64,000 nucleotides of DNA from Duganella sp. CF458. GTDB taxonomy: Bacteria; Pseudomonadota; Gammaproteobacteria; Burkholderiales; Burkholderiaceae_D. Made by a program: the position numbers and the translations under genes. How positions within the stretch are numbered: the first letter of the stretch is position 1; every line of letters starts with the position of its first letter. The stretch is taken from positions 310,001 to 374,000 of the forward strand of contig NZ_FOOF01000002.1 of the NCBI RefSeq assembly GCF_900113115.1, read 5' to 3'. Under the pieces are notes generated by a model, which had not been told where the DNA came from, searched no databases, and saw only the letters and a list, made by a program, of their open reading frames with translations. Below are positions 17,534 through 26,701 of this stretch, piece by piece.

Positions 17534-18358
17534 TCAGGGTAGTGGCTGGTAGGCTGAAATGATGGCGCGGCGGGGGGCGGGCACCAGGGCGCGGGCATGC
17601 GCCCCGCCAACATACTTGCCATAGATCCGTGCCACGCTGCCGTCGGCCACCATGCCGAGCAAGGCATCCGCGAACACCTTGCGTACCGCCGGCGCCAGGC
17701 CGTCGCGCGACAGGTAGGCGCCGGCCAGCACGGGCGCCGATTCCGTTACCGGCATCACAGCGACGAACCCTTGCAGGCCGCTGCTTTGCAGGTAGCGCGA
17801 GTAGATGGTCATCGGCGCCAGTGTCGCCTCGGCGCGCTGCGAAGCCATTTTCCTGAAGGCGATATCGAAGTCGTTCACCATTTCCACCCGGCCCTGCTGG
17901 CGCAGGCGTTCGACCTGGGCCAGTACTTCGGGGGGATACAGGATGCCGCGCACCAGGTTCAGGCGGGCACTGCCCTGATCGACGAACTGGGCCAGCGATG
18001 TGAAACTGCCTGGCACACGGCGCGACAGCACCAGGTCAAAGCGCGTCGTCACAAAAGGCACGAACTGGCCAAGGCGGTCGCGTTCGGCGCTGCGAGCGGA
18101 GCTGGCGGTCAGGTTGATGCGGCCGTTGGCATACTCGGCCCACAGGCGCGCCCGCGGGTACCAACTGATATTGAGTGAACAATTGGTGCGGCGCGCCAGT
18201 TCCCGCAATACGTCGATGGCGGCGCCCCTGACCTTGTCGTTTTCGCGGAACGACGCCAAGCCCAGGTCGCTGGCGCCGGCATGCAAGGGCGCGGGACAAA
18301 TCGGGCCGCCGATTGCCGGGGCGGCGGCCAGGGCGAACAGCAGGGGAAGGAGGCGCAT
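17534..18358 (-). CDS. Periplasmic solute-binding protein (SBP family 3-like)
   Basis: The 274-residue product has a signal peptide (MRLLPLLFALAAAPAIGG) and a type-II periplasmic-binding fold: AAIDVLRELARRTNCSLNI, WYPRARLWAEYANGRINLTAS, FVPFVTTRFDLVLSRR, a hinge segment and AVRKVFADALLGMVADG near the end. No ABC transporter genes are adjacent, so it may be an orphan sensor or a scavenged component. Its start lies 39 bp from the dinB LexA box on the opposite strand, so the two promoters share a short divergent region. Confidence 0.82.
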   Translation of the reverse strand: MRLLPLLFALAAAPAIGGPICPAPLHAGASDLGLASFRENDKVRGAAIDVLRELARRTNCSLNISWYPRARLWAEYANGRINLTASSARSAERDRLGQFVPFVTTRFDLVLSRRVPGSFTSLAQFVDQGSARLNLVRGILYPPEVLAQVERLRQQGRVEMVNDFDIAFRKMASQRAEATLAPMTIYSRYLQSSGLQGFVAVMPVTESAPVLAGAYLSRDGLAPAVRKVFADALLGMVADGSVARIYGKYVGGAHARALVPAPRRAIISAYQPLP

Positions 18359-18396
18359 GCCCAGCAGTATATCCGCCAGGCACCTGGCTCGAAATG

Positions 18397-18412
18397 CTGT
18401 ATATAATTACAG
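18397..18412. promoter_or_regulatory. LexA (SOS) box of dinB
   Basis: CTGTATATAATTACAG is a perfect CTGT-N8-ACAG palindrome. It contains a TATAAT -10 (18402-18407), so LexA binding would block RNA polymerase directly. It lies 28 bases upstream of the dinB ATG. Confidence 0.9.
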
Positions 18413-18439
18413 TATCACAAGCGAACTCGACAATTTGTT

Positions 18440-19591
18440 ATGGACTGGCCGCGCCGCATTGCCCACCTCGACATGGACGCCTTTTACGCGTCCGTGGAGC
18501 TGTTGCGCTATCCGGAATTGCGCGGCCTGCCGGTGGTGATCGGCGGCGGCGGGCGGCACCAGCCGCGCCAGCTGCCGGACGGCAGCCGCGAATTCTCCCG
18601 CCTGCGCGATTATGTGGGACGCGGCGTGATCACCACCTCCACCTATGAAGCCCGGGCGCTGGGCGTATTTTCCGCCATGGGCACCATGAAGGCGGCGGCC
18701 CTGGCGCCGGACGCCATCCTGCTGCCGGTGGATTTCGATTCCTACCGCAAGTATTCGCGCCTGTTCAAGGCGGCCGTGGCCAGTATCGCCCCGCAGATCG
18801 AAGACCGCGGCATCGACGAAATCTATATTGACCTGACCGAGGTGGCAGGCGAAACGCAGGAATTGGCCCAGCGCATCAAGGACGCGGTGCGCGCCGCCAC
18901 CGGGTTGTCGTGCTCGATCGGCGTTGCACCCAACAAGCTGTTGGCCAAAATCTGCTCCGACCTGGAAAAACCCAATGGCCTGACGGTGGTCGGCTACGAC
19001 GACGTGGCGGCACGCATCTGGCCGCTGGCGGTGCGCAAGGTGAACGGCATCGGCCCCAAGGCCGAAAAAAAGCTGGTCGCGCTGGGCATCGACAGCGTCG
19101 GCCAACTGGCCGCCGCCGATCCAGCCCTGCTGCAGGAGCATTTCGGCCTCAACTATGCGGAATGGCTGCAACGCATTTCCCATGGCCGCGACGAGCGTGC
19201 CGTAGCCACCCGCAGCGAACCCAAAGGCGTCAGCCGCGAAACCACGTTTTCGCGCGACTTGCACGTCAAGCGCGACCGCGCCGAGCTGTCCGAGATCTTC
19301 ACCCGCCTGTGCCAGAAGGTCGCGGACGACCTGGCGCGCAAGCGCTACGCCGGCCGCACCGTGGGCATCAAGCTGCGCTATGCGGACTTCCGCACGGTGA
19401 CGCGCGACCTGACCCTGCCGTCGCCCACGGCCGATGCCGCGGCCATCCGCCGCGCGGCCGGCGAATGCCTGCGCCGGGTGCCGCTGGATGACCGGCTGCG
19501 CTTGCTCGGCGTGCGCATGTCGGCCCTGTGCACGCTTGAAGAGGCCGCCAAAGCCCAGCCGGCGCAGGGTGATCTTTTTACCAATTTGTGA
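18440..19591 (+). CDS. dinB: DNA polymerase IV (DinB, Y-family translesion polymerase)
   Basis: SOS-induced error-prone polymerase that bypasses lesions and extends mismatches. The 383-residue protein shows the Y-family core: HLDMDAFYASVE (catalytic Asp), SSTYEAR-like TTSTYEARALGV, the SIDE-equivalent RGIDEIYIDLTE, SCSIGVAPNKLLAKI, the helix-hairpin-helix VNGIGPKAEKKL, and a little-finger domain. It ends in QGDLF, a beta-clamp binding motif. A stretch after the VVIGGG strand (residues ~36-60) is longer than in E. coli DinB. A perfect LexA box lies immediately upstream. Confidence 0.96.
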   Translation: MDWPRRIAHLDMDAFYASVELLRYPELRGLPVVIGGGGRHQPRQLPDGSREFSRLRDYVGRGVITTSTYEARALGVFSAMGTMKAAALAPDAILLPVDFDSYRKYSRLFKAAVASIAPQIEDRGIDEIYIDLTEVAGETQELAQRIKDAVRAATGLSCSIGVAPNKLLAKICSDLEKPNGLTVVGYDDVAARIWPLAVRKVNGIGPKAEKKLVALGIDSVGQLAAADPALLQEHFGLNYAEWLQRISHGRDERAVATRSEPKGVSRETTFSRDLHVKRDRAELSEIFTRLCQKVADDLARKRYAGRTVGIKLRYADFRTVTRDLTLPSPTADAAAIRRAAGECLRRVPLDDRLRLLGVRMSALCTLEEAAKAQPAQGDLFTNL

Positions 19592-19645
19592 TAACTTTCC
19601 CGCGCGAGCCGGCAAACCGAGTCCGGCTGCAAACCCGGAATACCT

Positions 19646-20344
19646 ATGCAAGCCCAAGCAGATTTCCGCCCGGCGCGGCGCGCCTGGCTGGTGCTTATCG
19701 CGCTCGGCCACGTGGCGCTGCTGATGGCCTGGCGTCCCATGCTGCGCAACGCTGCCGAACCGGTGGTCCGGCCCGGCGGTGAACTTGTTTTCCTGACACT
19801 ACCCGCTGTTGCCCGGCCCCGCCCCGCCGAACCCCTGCCGGATCCGCCGAAGGTGGCGCGGCCACCACGCGCGGCCGAACCAGCCACGCTAGCCGTCCGT
19901 CCGGCGCCACCGCCAGTCGCCACCGACATTGCCCATCCCGAAGCGCCCGCCGCCTCGACTGCATCGACGGCCCAGAGTATTACCTTGCAGGCGCCCGTGG
20001 CGGGCGACCCCGCCGACCCATTTGCCAAGCCTGCCCCGGCGCCGGACACCCTGCTGGACAAGGCGCGTTCATCGGTCGCCGGCATCGACCGCCAGCTACG
20101 CAAGGAAAGCCTGAACAAGTTCACCACCTACATCCTGCCGGACACGAAGTTGGGAATGGCGATCGCCAAGGCGCAGAAGAAGGAGTGGGTGCTCGAGCAG
20201 ACGGTGCAGAATAGCGATGGGGTCACCATGAAGCGCTACCGCAGGGGTAACCAGGAGTATTGCGAATACACCAACCTGGTCGGCGCACGGGGGCAGGATC
20301 CGTTCCGCGACAACAACAAAACAAAGGTCATGACTTGCCCATGA
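19646..20344 (+). CDS. Membrane-anchored protein with TonB-like layout, function unknown
   Basis: The 232-residue protein has one N-terminal TM (WLVLIALGHVALLMAW), then a ~110-residue Pro/Ala-rich periplasmic stretch, and a C-terminal domain of about 85 residues (RQLRKESLNKFTTYILPD, KKEWVLEQTVQNSDG, NQEYCEYTNLV) with two cysteines. The TM plus proline-rich layout is that of TonB/TolA, but the C-terminal domain does not show the TonB signature seen in the remnant at 4820-5012. A short gap from dinB suggests possible readthrough. Unrecognised family. Confidence 0.75.
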   Translation: MQAQADFRPARRAWLVLIALGHVALLMAWRPMLRNAAEPVVRPGGELVFLTLPAVARPRPAEPLPDPPKVARPPRAAEPATLAVRPAPPPVATDIAHPEAPAASTASTAQSITLQAPVAGDPADPFAKPAPAPDTLLDKARSSVAGIDRQLRKESLNKFTTYILPDTKLGMAIAKAQKKEWVLEQTVQNSDGVTMKRYRRGNQEYCEYTNLVGARGQDPFRDNNKTKVMTCP

Positions 20345-20400
20345 GTAGCCATGTAAAATGTCGTTCCCGTGGAAAAAGCTGATCAAGGTCGATAACGTTT

Positions 20401-21297
20401 ATGTGGTTCAAGAATCTCCAGGTTTACCGCCTGCCTGCCCCTTGGGCATTTACTCCAGAACAACTCGAAGAAGCCCTCCAGTCGCAAGCCTTCTCGCCTG
20501 CCAGCAGCAATGAGCTGATGCGCCAGGGCTGGGACAAACCGCGTCCGAACGGCGGCCTGGTGCACGTCGTCAACAAGCAGATGCTGATGGTGCTGGGCAC
20601 CGAGAAAAAGCTGCTGCCATCGACCGTGGTCAACCAGGTTGCCAAGGCGCGCGCCGCCGAGCTGGAAGAGCAGCAAGGTTTCGCGCCTGGCAAGAAAGCC
20701 ATGAAGGAACTCAAGGAGCGCGTGCACGACGAACTGCTGCCGCGCGCCTTCACCATCCGCAGCAACACCTGGTGCTGGATCGACCCGGTCAATGGCTGGC
20801 TGGTGGTCGATGCCGCCAGCCCGGCCAAGGCCGACGACATCATCAAGATGCTGCTGAAAGCCGTCGACCGCATGCCGATCGAAAGCTTGCGCGTGCAGCG
20901 TTCCCCGGTCGGCGTGATGACCGCCTGGCTGCAGGATGACGAAGCGCCGGCCGGCTTCACCGTCGACATGGACACCGAGCTGCGCGCCACCGGCGAGAGC
21001 AAGGCGGCCGTGCGTTACGTGCGCCACACCCTGGAGCCGGAAGAAGTGCGCCGCCACATCGCGGCCGGCAAGCAGTGCACCCGCCTGGCGATGACCTGGG
21101 ACAGCAAGATCAGCTTCGTGCTGACCGAAGCGCTGGCCATCAAGGGCGTCAAGCCATTGGACGTGATGAAGGAAAACGACGCCGTTACCCGTAACGACGA
21201 CGAACGCTTCGACGGCGACTTCATGCTGATGACCGGCGAGCTGTCCAAGCTGCTGCAGGACGTGGTTGACGCCCTCGGTGGCGAAGCGAAAGCCTAA
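20401..21297 (+). CDS. rdgC: Recombination-associated protein RdgC
   Basis: Ring-shaped DNA-binding protein that restrains RecA filament formation on double-stranded DNA and affects replication restart. The 298-residue protein has the standard RdgC opening [15 protein letters not shown], the [12 protein letters not shown] and [14 protein letters not shown] segments, and the [15 protein letters not shown] and [21 protein letters not shown] strands. Length fits the family. A TGTAAAAT extended -10 at 20352-20359 lies 41 bases upstream. It converges on the next gene with only seven bases between stops. Confidence 0.96.
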   Translation: MWFKNLQVYRLPAPWAFTPEQLEEALQSQAFSPASSNELMRQGWDKPRPNGGLVHVVNKQMLMVLGTEKKLLPSTVVNQVAKARAAELEEQQGFAPGKKAMKELKERVHDELLPRAFTIRSNTWCWIDPVNGWLVVDAASPAKADDIIKMLLKAVDRMPIESLRVQRSPVGVMTAWLQDDEAPAGFTVDMDTELRATGESKAAVRYVRHTLEPEEVRRHIAAGKQCTRLAMTWDSKISFVLTEALAIKGVKPLDVMKENDAVTRNDDERFDGDFMLMTGELSKLLQDVVDALGGEAKA

Positions 21298-21304
21298 GGC
21301 CGCG

Positions 21305-22732
21305 CTACGTCCGCGTGAGCGCCAGCAGGCGTTCGCAATAGCCCGGGGCCGTGTCTTCGGGCACATTGGTCACCCCAAGCAGCAGCCCGCCGTTGGCGGG
21401 CTCTGCCCCGGCATACCATCCCGACAAGGCGGATGGCGCCATGCCCAGGCTGCGCGCCCGCGCCGCCACTTCCACATCACTGGCGTGCTGCGGCAATTGC
21501 AGCAGCACGCCCAGCGCCGCCGGCGCATGGACCGCACCCAAACGATCGAGCGCAGCACCCAATGCGCTCCTGCGTTCCTGGTACAGCCGCTTCATATGGC
21601 GCAAATGGCGCAGGTAGGCGCCGCTATGCAGGAATTCCGCGACCGCCAGTTGCACCACCGGCGGCGGAGCGCTGCCGCAGGTGGAAGCAGTTTGCGCCAG
21701 CAAGTCCGCCAGCTCCGGCGGCGCCACCAGGAAACCCACCCGCAGTGACGGCGTCAGCGTCTTGCTGAACGTGCCAAGGTGAAGCACGCGGCCGTAGCGG
21801 TCCTGCGAGGCCAGCGCCGGTGCAGCGCGGCCCTGCGGCTGCAATTCGCCCAGGTAATCGTCCTCGATGACCCAGGCGCCGGCCTGCATCGCCCACTCCA
21901 GCAAAGCCTGGCGCCTGCGCAGCGACAAGGTCACGCCGAGCGGCGCCTGCTGGCCCGGCGTGACCACCGCCAGCTTGGCGTGCGGCGCTTGCCGCATGCC
22001 GGCCGCCACGTCCAACCCCTCGGGATCGACTGGCACAGGAACGAGATGGAGGCCTGCCGCCGCGAGCGCATCGCGGGTGGCCATATACCCCGGTTGTTCG
22101 ATCCACGCCTGTTCGCCTTTCAATCCTAGCGCCCGCAGGACCAGGCCGAGCGCCCCGGCGTAGCCGTTGCAGACCAACACCTGCCCGGGCGTGCAATCAA
22201 GCCCGCGCGCCACGCACAGGTAAGCGGCGATCTCTGCGCGCAAGGCATACTCGCCACGCGGATCGGGATAGGAGAGCGGCAGCGCCGCTGCCGTGCGCGC
22301 CGCCCTGCCCATCACGCGCGACCAGGTCTTGAAGGGAAAGGCATCCTGCGCCGGGACCCCGACCTGGAAAGGACTGGTGCCGACGGCCCGGCCGGGGAAG
22401 GCTTGCACGACTTCCAGCGCCGCCGCGCCGTGCGCCGTACGGGCGGCCTCGCTGCCTTGCCGGCCCGCGACTGCCGCCGGAGCGCCCGCGTAGACGAAGG
22501 TGCCGGCCGCGCCGGCGGTGTAGACCAGTTGCTCATCGCGCAGCCGCTCATAAGCTTGCCGCACCGTGCCTCGCGCCACGCCCAATTGCGCCGCCAGGTC
22601 GTGCCAGGATGGCAGCCGCGCTTGAGGGGCCAGCCGCCCATCGCCGATCGCGCCGCGCAGGCCGAGGAAGATCTGGTCCGCCAGCGTGGCGGCGGCCTTG
22701 CGGTCGATGGAGAGGTCAAGCGAATGGTACAT
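21305..22732 (-). CDS. MocR-type GntR regulator with aminotransferase-like domain (PdxR-like)
   Basis: The 475-residue protein joins an N-terminal GntR winged helix (LADQIFLGLRGAIGDG, RLPSWHDLAAQLGVARGTVR) to a fold-type I aminotransferase domain. It includes YPDPRGEYALRAEIAAYL, the VIEDDYLGEL segment, and GTFSKTLTPSLRVG with the PLP-binding Lys. Such regulators sense PLP or amino compounds; PdxR homologues control vitamin B6 synthesis. The start at 22732 (MYHSLDLSIDRK) is the family start; sixty further codons upstream are in frame but non-homologous. It is divergent from a TlpA-like gene, 80 bp apart. GGTACC-like repeats in the gap are possible sites but not proven. Confidence 0.9.
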   Translation of the reverse strand: MYHSLDLSIDRKAAATLADQIFLGLRGAIGDGRLAPQARLPSWHDLAAQLGVARGTVRQAYERLRDEQLVYTAGAAGTFVYAGAPAAVAGRQGSEAARTAHGAAALEVVQAFPGRAVGTSPFQVGVPAQDAFPFKTWSRVMGRAARTAAALPLSYPDPRGEYALRAEIAAYLCVARGLDCTPGQVLVCNGYAGALGLVLRALGLKGEQAWIEQPGYMATRDALAAAGLHLVPVPVDPEGLDVAAGMRQAPHAKLAVVTPGQQAPLGVTLSLRRRQALLEWAMQAGAWVIEDDYLGELQPQGRAAPALASQDRYGRVLHLGTFSKTLTPSLRVGFLVAPPELADLLAQTASTCGSAPPPVVQLAVAEFLHSGAYLRHLRHMKRLYQERRSALGAALDRLGAVHAPAALGVLLQLPQHASDVEVAARARSLGMAPSALSGWYAGAEPANGGLLLGVTNVPEDTAPGYCERLLALTRT

Positions 22733-22812
22733 AAATCCAGTGCATTCTTGCGTCTTTTGGGTGAACCAAGGCAAAGGTACCATGGTTTTCATACCAATCC
22801 ACGAAAGTCATC

Positions 22813-23811
22813 ATGTTCAAGCCCCTGATCGCCGCACTGCTAATGAGCCTTTCCACCGTCCCCGCCCATGCCGACGAAGCAGGCAGCGGCGCCAGCCGCG
22901 CCAGGCTGGCCGGCAAGGCGCTGGTAGGCCAGCCAGGTCCCGCCGCCGTACTGCAAACGATTGACGGACAACGCATCGACCTCGCCTCGTTCTACGGCAA
23001 AAAGCCGGTCTACCTCAAATTCTGGGCCACATGGTGCGTGCCCTGCCGCGAGCAGATGCCCGCGTTCGAGAAGTCCTTCCAGCAGTACGGCGACAAGCTG
23101 GCCGTGGTCGCGGTCAATGCCGGCTACAGCGACACGGAGGCGGAAGTGAAGAATTACCGCGCCCGGTCCGGCCTGCACATGCCCATCGTCATCGATGACG
23201 GTGCGCTGGCGGCCAGCCTGAACCTGCGCGTCACGCCCCAGCACATTGTGATTGGCCGCGACGGCCGCATCCGGCACGTCGGCCATTTGCATGACAAGGA
23301 ACTCGAGAAAGCGCTGTACAACGCCGTGAACGAACGCGCGGTCGCGGCTCCCCTGGCGCTGGCGCCCGCCGCAGCGGCTGCGCGGGCGCCCCTGAAAGTC
23401 GGCGACCTCGCGCAAGGCCTGCCGCTGCCCGCGGCGCAGGGCAAACCACGCGCCCTGATGTTCTTCTCGCCCTGGTGCGAATCCTACCTGCGCGAAAGCC
23501 GTCCAGCGATTGCACAGGCCTGCCAACGCGTGCGCGAAGAAGCTCAAGCATTGGCCGCAACGCCGGGCATCGAATGGATGGCGGTGGCCTCGCCGGTATG
23601 GTCGTCGGACAAGGAAGTCGCCGAATTCGCGCGCAGCAAGAAGTCGCGCATGGCCATGCGGCTGGACCAGGACGGCGCGCTGTTCAATGCCTTCGGCATC
23701 CGCCAGATTCCCAGCATCGTCCTGCTCGACCGGCAAGGCCGCGTGGCACGCGTGATGGGCCCCGAAGAACGCGGCCTGGCGCAGGCCGTGCAAGCCTTGC
23801 AGGTGCAATGA
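22813..23811 (+). CDS. Periplasmic protein with two TlpA/thioredoxin-like domains, second one degenerate
   Basis: The 332-residue product has a signal peptide (MFKPLIAALLMSLSTVPAHA) and an N-terminal TlpA-type domain with an active-site WCVPC (C75, C78). An Ala-rich linker at about 178-192 leads to a second domain of similar fold, FFSPWCESYL, which keeps only C222; the second catalytic Cys is Tyr225. Both domains end with the cis-Pro type segment (RVTPQHIVIG; RQIPSIVLLD). It is coupled to dsbD by an ATGA overlap, so DsbD is the likely electron donor for C75/C78. The role of the one-cysteine domain is open. Confidence 0.88.
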   Translation: MFKPLIAALLMSLSTVPAHADEAGSGASRARLAGKALVGQPGPAAVLQTIDGQRIDLASFYGKKPVYLKFWATWCVPCREQMPAFEKSFQQYGDKLAVVAVNAGYSDTEAEVKNYRARSGLHMPIVIDDGALAASLNLRVTPQHIVIGRDGRIRHVGHLHDKELEKALYNAVNERAVAAPLALAPAAAAARAPLKVGDLAQGLPLPAAQGKPRALMFFSPWCESYLRESRPAIAQACQRVREEAQALAATPGIEWMAVASPVWSSDKEVAEFARSKKSRMAMRLDQDGALFNAFGIRQIPSIVLLDRQGRVARVMGPEERGLAQAVQALQVQ

Positions 23812-25268
23812 TGCGGCGCCTGTTGCTGGCGCTGCTGCTCGCAGCGCTCGGGCTGGCGCGGGCGGTGGCGCAAGACTTCCTCGAGCCGGAAGCGGCCTTC
23901 CGCTTCTCCGCGCGAATGGCAGATGGCGGCACTGCGGAAGTCAGTTTCGAGATCGCCGACGGCTATTACATGTATCGCGACCGTTTTCGCTTCAGCGCGG
24001 ACGGGGCCAGGCTGGGTGCGCCCGAACTGGCGCCGGGAAAAGTGAAGTTCGACCAAGCCTTCGGCAAGGAAATGGAGACCTACCGCCGCCGCGTTACCGT
24101 GCGCGTGCCGGTGCAGGGAGAAGGTCCGTTCGTGCTGCGCGTGACGAGCCAGGGCTGCGCCGATGCGGGCCTGTGCTACGCGCCGATGGATTCGGGAATC
24201 ACGCTGGAAGCGGCAGCTCCGCTGGCGCAAGCGCTGCAGGGCGGCCGTTTGCTCACGATCGTGCCCTTGTTCCTGCTGCTCGGCCTCGGCCTGGCCTTCA
24301 CGCCCTGCGTACTGCCGATGGTTCCCATCCTGTCTTCGATCATCGTCGGCGACAGTGCGAAGCCAAGCCGCAAGCGCGGCCTGCTGCTGTCGGGCACCTA
24401 TTCTCTCGGCATGGCACTGGTGTACACCGCTTTCGGCATTGCAGCCGGACTGGCAGGCGAAGGGCTGGCCGCTTCACTGCAAAAACCGTGGGTGATCGGC
24501 GCGTTTGCATTGCTGCTTTCCGCGCTGGCGTTCTCGATGTTCGGCCTCTATGAACTGCAATTGCCGGCAGCCCTGCAATCGCGCCTGGCCGGCAGCGCCA
24601 ACCGCCGCAAAGCCGGCAGGCTGGCTGGCGTGTTCGGCATGGGTGCCATTTCCGCATTGATGGTTGGCCCCTGCGTGGCCGCGCCGCTGGCGGGTGCGCT
24701 GGTCTACCTCAGCCAGACGCGCGACGTGCTGGTCGGCGGCAGCGCCCTGTTCGCGATGGCGGCCGGCATGAGCGTACCGTTGGTGCTGGTCGGTGTATCC
24801 GCAGGCAGTCTGCTGCCGCGGGCAGGCGCTTGGATGGTGTGGGTCAAGCGTGGATTCGGCGCCGTGCTGCTGGCGCTGGCCGCGTGGATGGCGTTGCCGC
24901 TGCTGCCGAACCGCCACGTCTCCGCGCTACCGTTCAAGCGCGTCGCCAATGTGCAGCAGCTCGAAGCCGAACTGGCAAAAGGCCGTCCCGTCATGCTCGA
25001 CTTCTACGCCGACTGGTGCGTGTCATGCAAGGAGATGGAGAAGTTCACCTTCAGCGCTGCGCCGGTGAAGGCCGCGCTGGAAGGCGCGGTACTGCTGCAA
25101 GCCGACGTCACGGCCAACAGCGAGGAAGACAAGGCCCTGCTGAAACGCCATGGCCTGTTTGGACCGCCCGCCATCATCCTGTTCGATGGCGAGGGCAAGG
25201 AGCGCGCGCGCGTGATCGGCTACCAGGACACCGCGCGCTTCCAGCAAACGCTGGCGAAATTCAGATAA
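23808..25268 (+). CDS. dsbD: Thiol:disulfide interchange protein DsbD
   Basis: Carries electrons from cytosolic thioredoxin across the inner membrane to periplasmic reductases. The 486-residue protein has a signal peptide, an N-terminal alpha domain with C117 and C123 (QGCADAGLCYAP), a multi-TM beta domain with C167 (FTPCVLP) and C289 (VGPCVAAP), and a C-terminal gamma thioredoxin domain with WCVSCK (C404, C407). All six functional cysteines are present. It is somewhat shorter than the E. coli protein. The tandem ATGATG start overlaps the stop of the TlpA-like gene, pointing to a dedicated donor-acceptor pair. It ends one base from the converging asparaginase-like gene. Confidence 0.95.
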   Translation: MMRRLLLALLLAALGLARAVAQDFLEPEAAFRFSARMADGGTAEVSFEIADGYYMYRDRFRFSADGARLGAPELAPGKVKFDQAFGKEMETYRRRVTVRVPVQGEGPFVLRVTSQGCADAGLCYAPMDSGITLEAAAPLAQALQGGRLLTIVPLFLLLGLGLAFTPCVLPMVPILSSIIVGDSAKPSRKRGLLLSGTYSLGMALVYTAFGIAAGLAGEGLAASLQKPWVIGAFALLLSALAFSMFGLYELQLPAALQSRLAGSANRRKAGRLAGVFGMGAISALMVGPCVAAPLAGALVYLSQTRDVLVGGSALFAMAAGMSVPLVLVGVSAGSLLPRAGAWMVWVKRGFGAVLLALAAWMALPLLPNRHVSALPFKRVANVQQLEAELAKGRPVMLDFYADWCVSCKEMEKFTFSAAPVKAALEGAVLLQADVTANSEEDKALLKRHGLFGPPAIILFDGEGKERARVIGYQDTARFQQTLAKFR

Positions 25269-25269
25269 T

Positions 25270-25755
25270 TCAGAGCGGCTGGAACACGCCAGCCGCTTTG
25301 TTCTTCTGCACGTTATCCCACCCGAAGATCTGGCCGTTCATCGCCACGTACACGCCGGGCGGCAGCACTTGCGCCACGCCGCAGGCAAAACCCATGTTGA
25401 AGAAGGCGTCCGAGTTATCGATCTCGTAAGGGATCATGGCGCCGGTGAAGACGATGGTCTTGTCCTTGATCGCCGGGCCCAGGACGGCCGCGGTTTGCGG
25501 CATGGTATCGGTGCCGTGCACGATCACGATGGCTTTTTCGGACGCAGCCTGGCAAGCGGCCAGCACGCGCTGGCGATCGGCATCGACCATGTCCAGCGAA
25601 TCGAGCAGCGACACGACTTCCAGCTCGCAAGGCGTAGTGATGCGGGCGCGCTTGATCGCGGCGGGCAGGTGACTTTCGGCGAAAGCCAGGGTGCCATTCA
25701 GTTCGTTATAGTGCTTGTCGAAAGTGCCGCCGGTGGCGATGATGCGCAGGGTCAT
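25270..25755 (-). CDS. Short asparaginase-like protein (N-terminal domain only)
   Basis: The 161-residue product matches only the N-terminal half of type I/II L-asparaginases: RIIATGGTFDKHY with the nucleophile Thr, and IVIVHGTDTMPQTA with the second catalytic Thr-Asp. The C-terminal domain of the usual ~330-residue enzyme is absent, but stop and reading frame are clean and the C-terminus is ordered (GVYVAMNGQIFGWDNVQKN). Stand-alone proteins of this size are common in Proteobacteria, so it is probably a real short family and not a truncation. Substrate is not established. Confidence 0.85.
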   Translation of the reverse strand: MTLRIIATGGTFDKHYNELNGTLAFAESHLPAAIKRARITTPCELEVVSLLDSLDMVDADRQRVLAACQAASEKAIVIVHGTDTMPQTAAVLGPAIKDKTIVFTGAMIPYEIDNSDAFFNMGFACGVAQVLPPGVYVAMNGQIFGWDNVQKNKAAGVFQPL

Positions 25756-25870
25756 GATGAATTAAAATGAAATCGATGAATGGCGTGCATGATAGCCGAA
25801 AAAGTTTGCCGCTCCCGGCTGGCATTCCGCCGAACAGTTGACTACACTGGGTTTTTTGCCCGGCAAGACC

Positions 25871-26650
25871 ATGAAAGCGCTCGCACCAGGAACCGTGATT
25901 TTCCACCGCTACCGCGGGTATGGCGTCATCACGGCTGTGAATTTGCTGACAGGCTGGATTTCCGCCCGGTTTGGCAATGAATCGCGCACGCTCGACCTGA
26001 ACCTCTCCACCGACGAAGTGCAGTTTGCCGACGGCGAAGCGATCCTGTTCCGCCGCGCCCCGCCCGACCGCATGCCGCACGCACGGCTGATGGCCGTGGT
26101 GCGCGAGTTGCACCAGGCCGGCTACCAGAAGTTATACCTGTACTCCTGGCCCAAGGCATCCGGACTGCATTGGCGCTGGCACCTGTTCACCGGACCGCGC
26201 GACTGGATGCAGCGCTCCTGGCGCGAAGGCTGGTACGGCTCCGGCGCCGACTATATTTTCAATCCCGTGATGGGCTGGGGCGACCAGCCCGGCGCCACGA
26301 CGGAAGAACTGGTGCACGCGCTGGCCAGATTCGACCCGCAAGGCTTAGCGCAAGCGCTCGGCCGCGACGAAGACCACACCGAATGGTTCGCCCGCGTGTG
26401 CGACGCCCTGCTCCCCGGCTACATGTACAGCCTCGACATGCAGCGCCCCAGCGGCGCCCCGTTAACCGACATGCCCGCCGTGCCGGTGATGCCCGTGCGC
26501 GCCAACCTCCCGCCTTACGGCGGCGAGCCAATCAGCTGGCCCCCGGGCTGGGCCGGCCTCTGGAGCAAAGTCCACGCCATGCCCCCACAGCCCAGCCTGT
26601 GTCCCACCATGGGGTCACACCCTAAATGGGACACGGACCCAGCCGTGTAG
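25871..26650 (+). CDS. Unknown protein whose C-terminus is encoded by a palindromic repeat
   Basis: The 259-residue product begins ALAPGTVIFHRYRGYGVITAVN, a CarD/Tudor-like beta pattern, then has a central Trp-rich region (LYLYSWPKASGLHWRWHLFTGP, SWREGWYGSGADYIFNPVMGWGD). No family is recognised with confidence. No signal peptide is seen. The last ~16 residues (CPTMGSHPKWDTDPAV) come from the left arm and spacer of a perfect inverted repeat (26599-26697), so the original stop codon was probably replaced by that element. ATG 25871 is the likeliest start. Confidence 0.72.
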   Translation: MKALAPGTVIFHRYRGYGVITAVNLLTGWISARFGNESRTLDLNLSTDEVQFADGEAILFRRAPPDRMPHARLMAVVRELHQAGYQKLYLYSWPKASGLHWRWHLFTGPRDWMQRSWREGWYGSGADYIFNPVMGWGDQPGATTEELVHALARFDPQGLAQALGRDEDHTEWFARVCDALLPGYMYSLDMQRPSGAPLTDMPAVPVMPVRANLPPYGGEPISWPPGWAGLWSKVHAMPPQPSLCPTMGSHPKWDTDPAV

Positions 26651-26697
26651 CGCTTCAGCTCGTGTCCCGAATCGGGTGTGACCCCATGGTGGGACAC
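26599..26697. repeat. Perfect 24-bp inverted repeat with nested inner arms
   Basis: The arms 26599-26622 and 26674-26697 are exactly complementary over 24 bases, starting GTGTCCCACCATGG and containing the GGGGTC core. Inner arms ATGGGACACG (26626-26635) and CGTGTCCC (26661-26668) nest within the 51-bp spacer. The element lies between two converging genes, runs into the 3' end of the left one and ends four bases before the stop of the right one. Confidence 0.85.
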
Positions 26698-26701
26698 GGG
26701 C

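Noticed and set aside
22720..22800. GGTAC-containing repeats as a MocR operator
   Set aside because: Two or three short similar strings only; spacing and symmetry are not convincing enough to list as a site.
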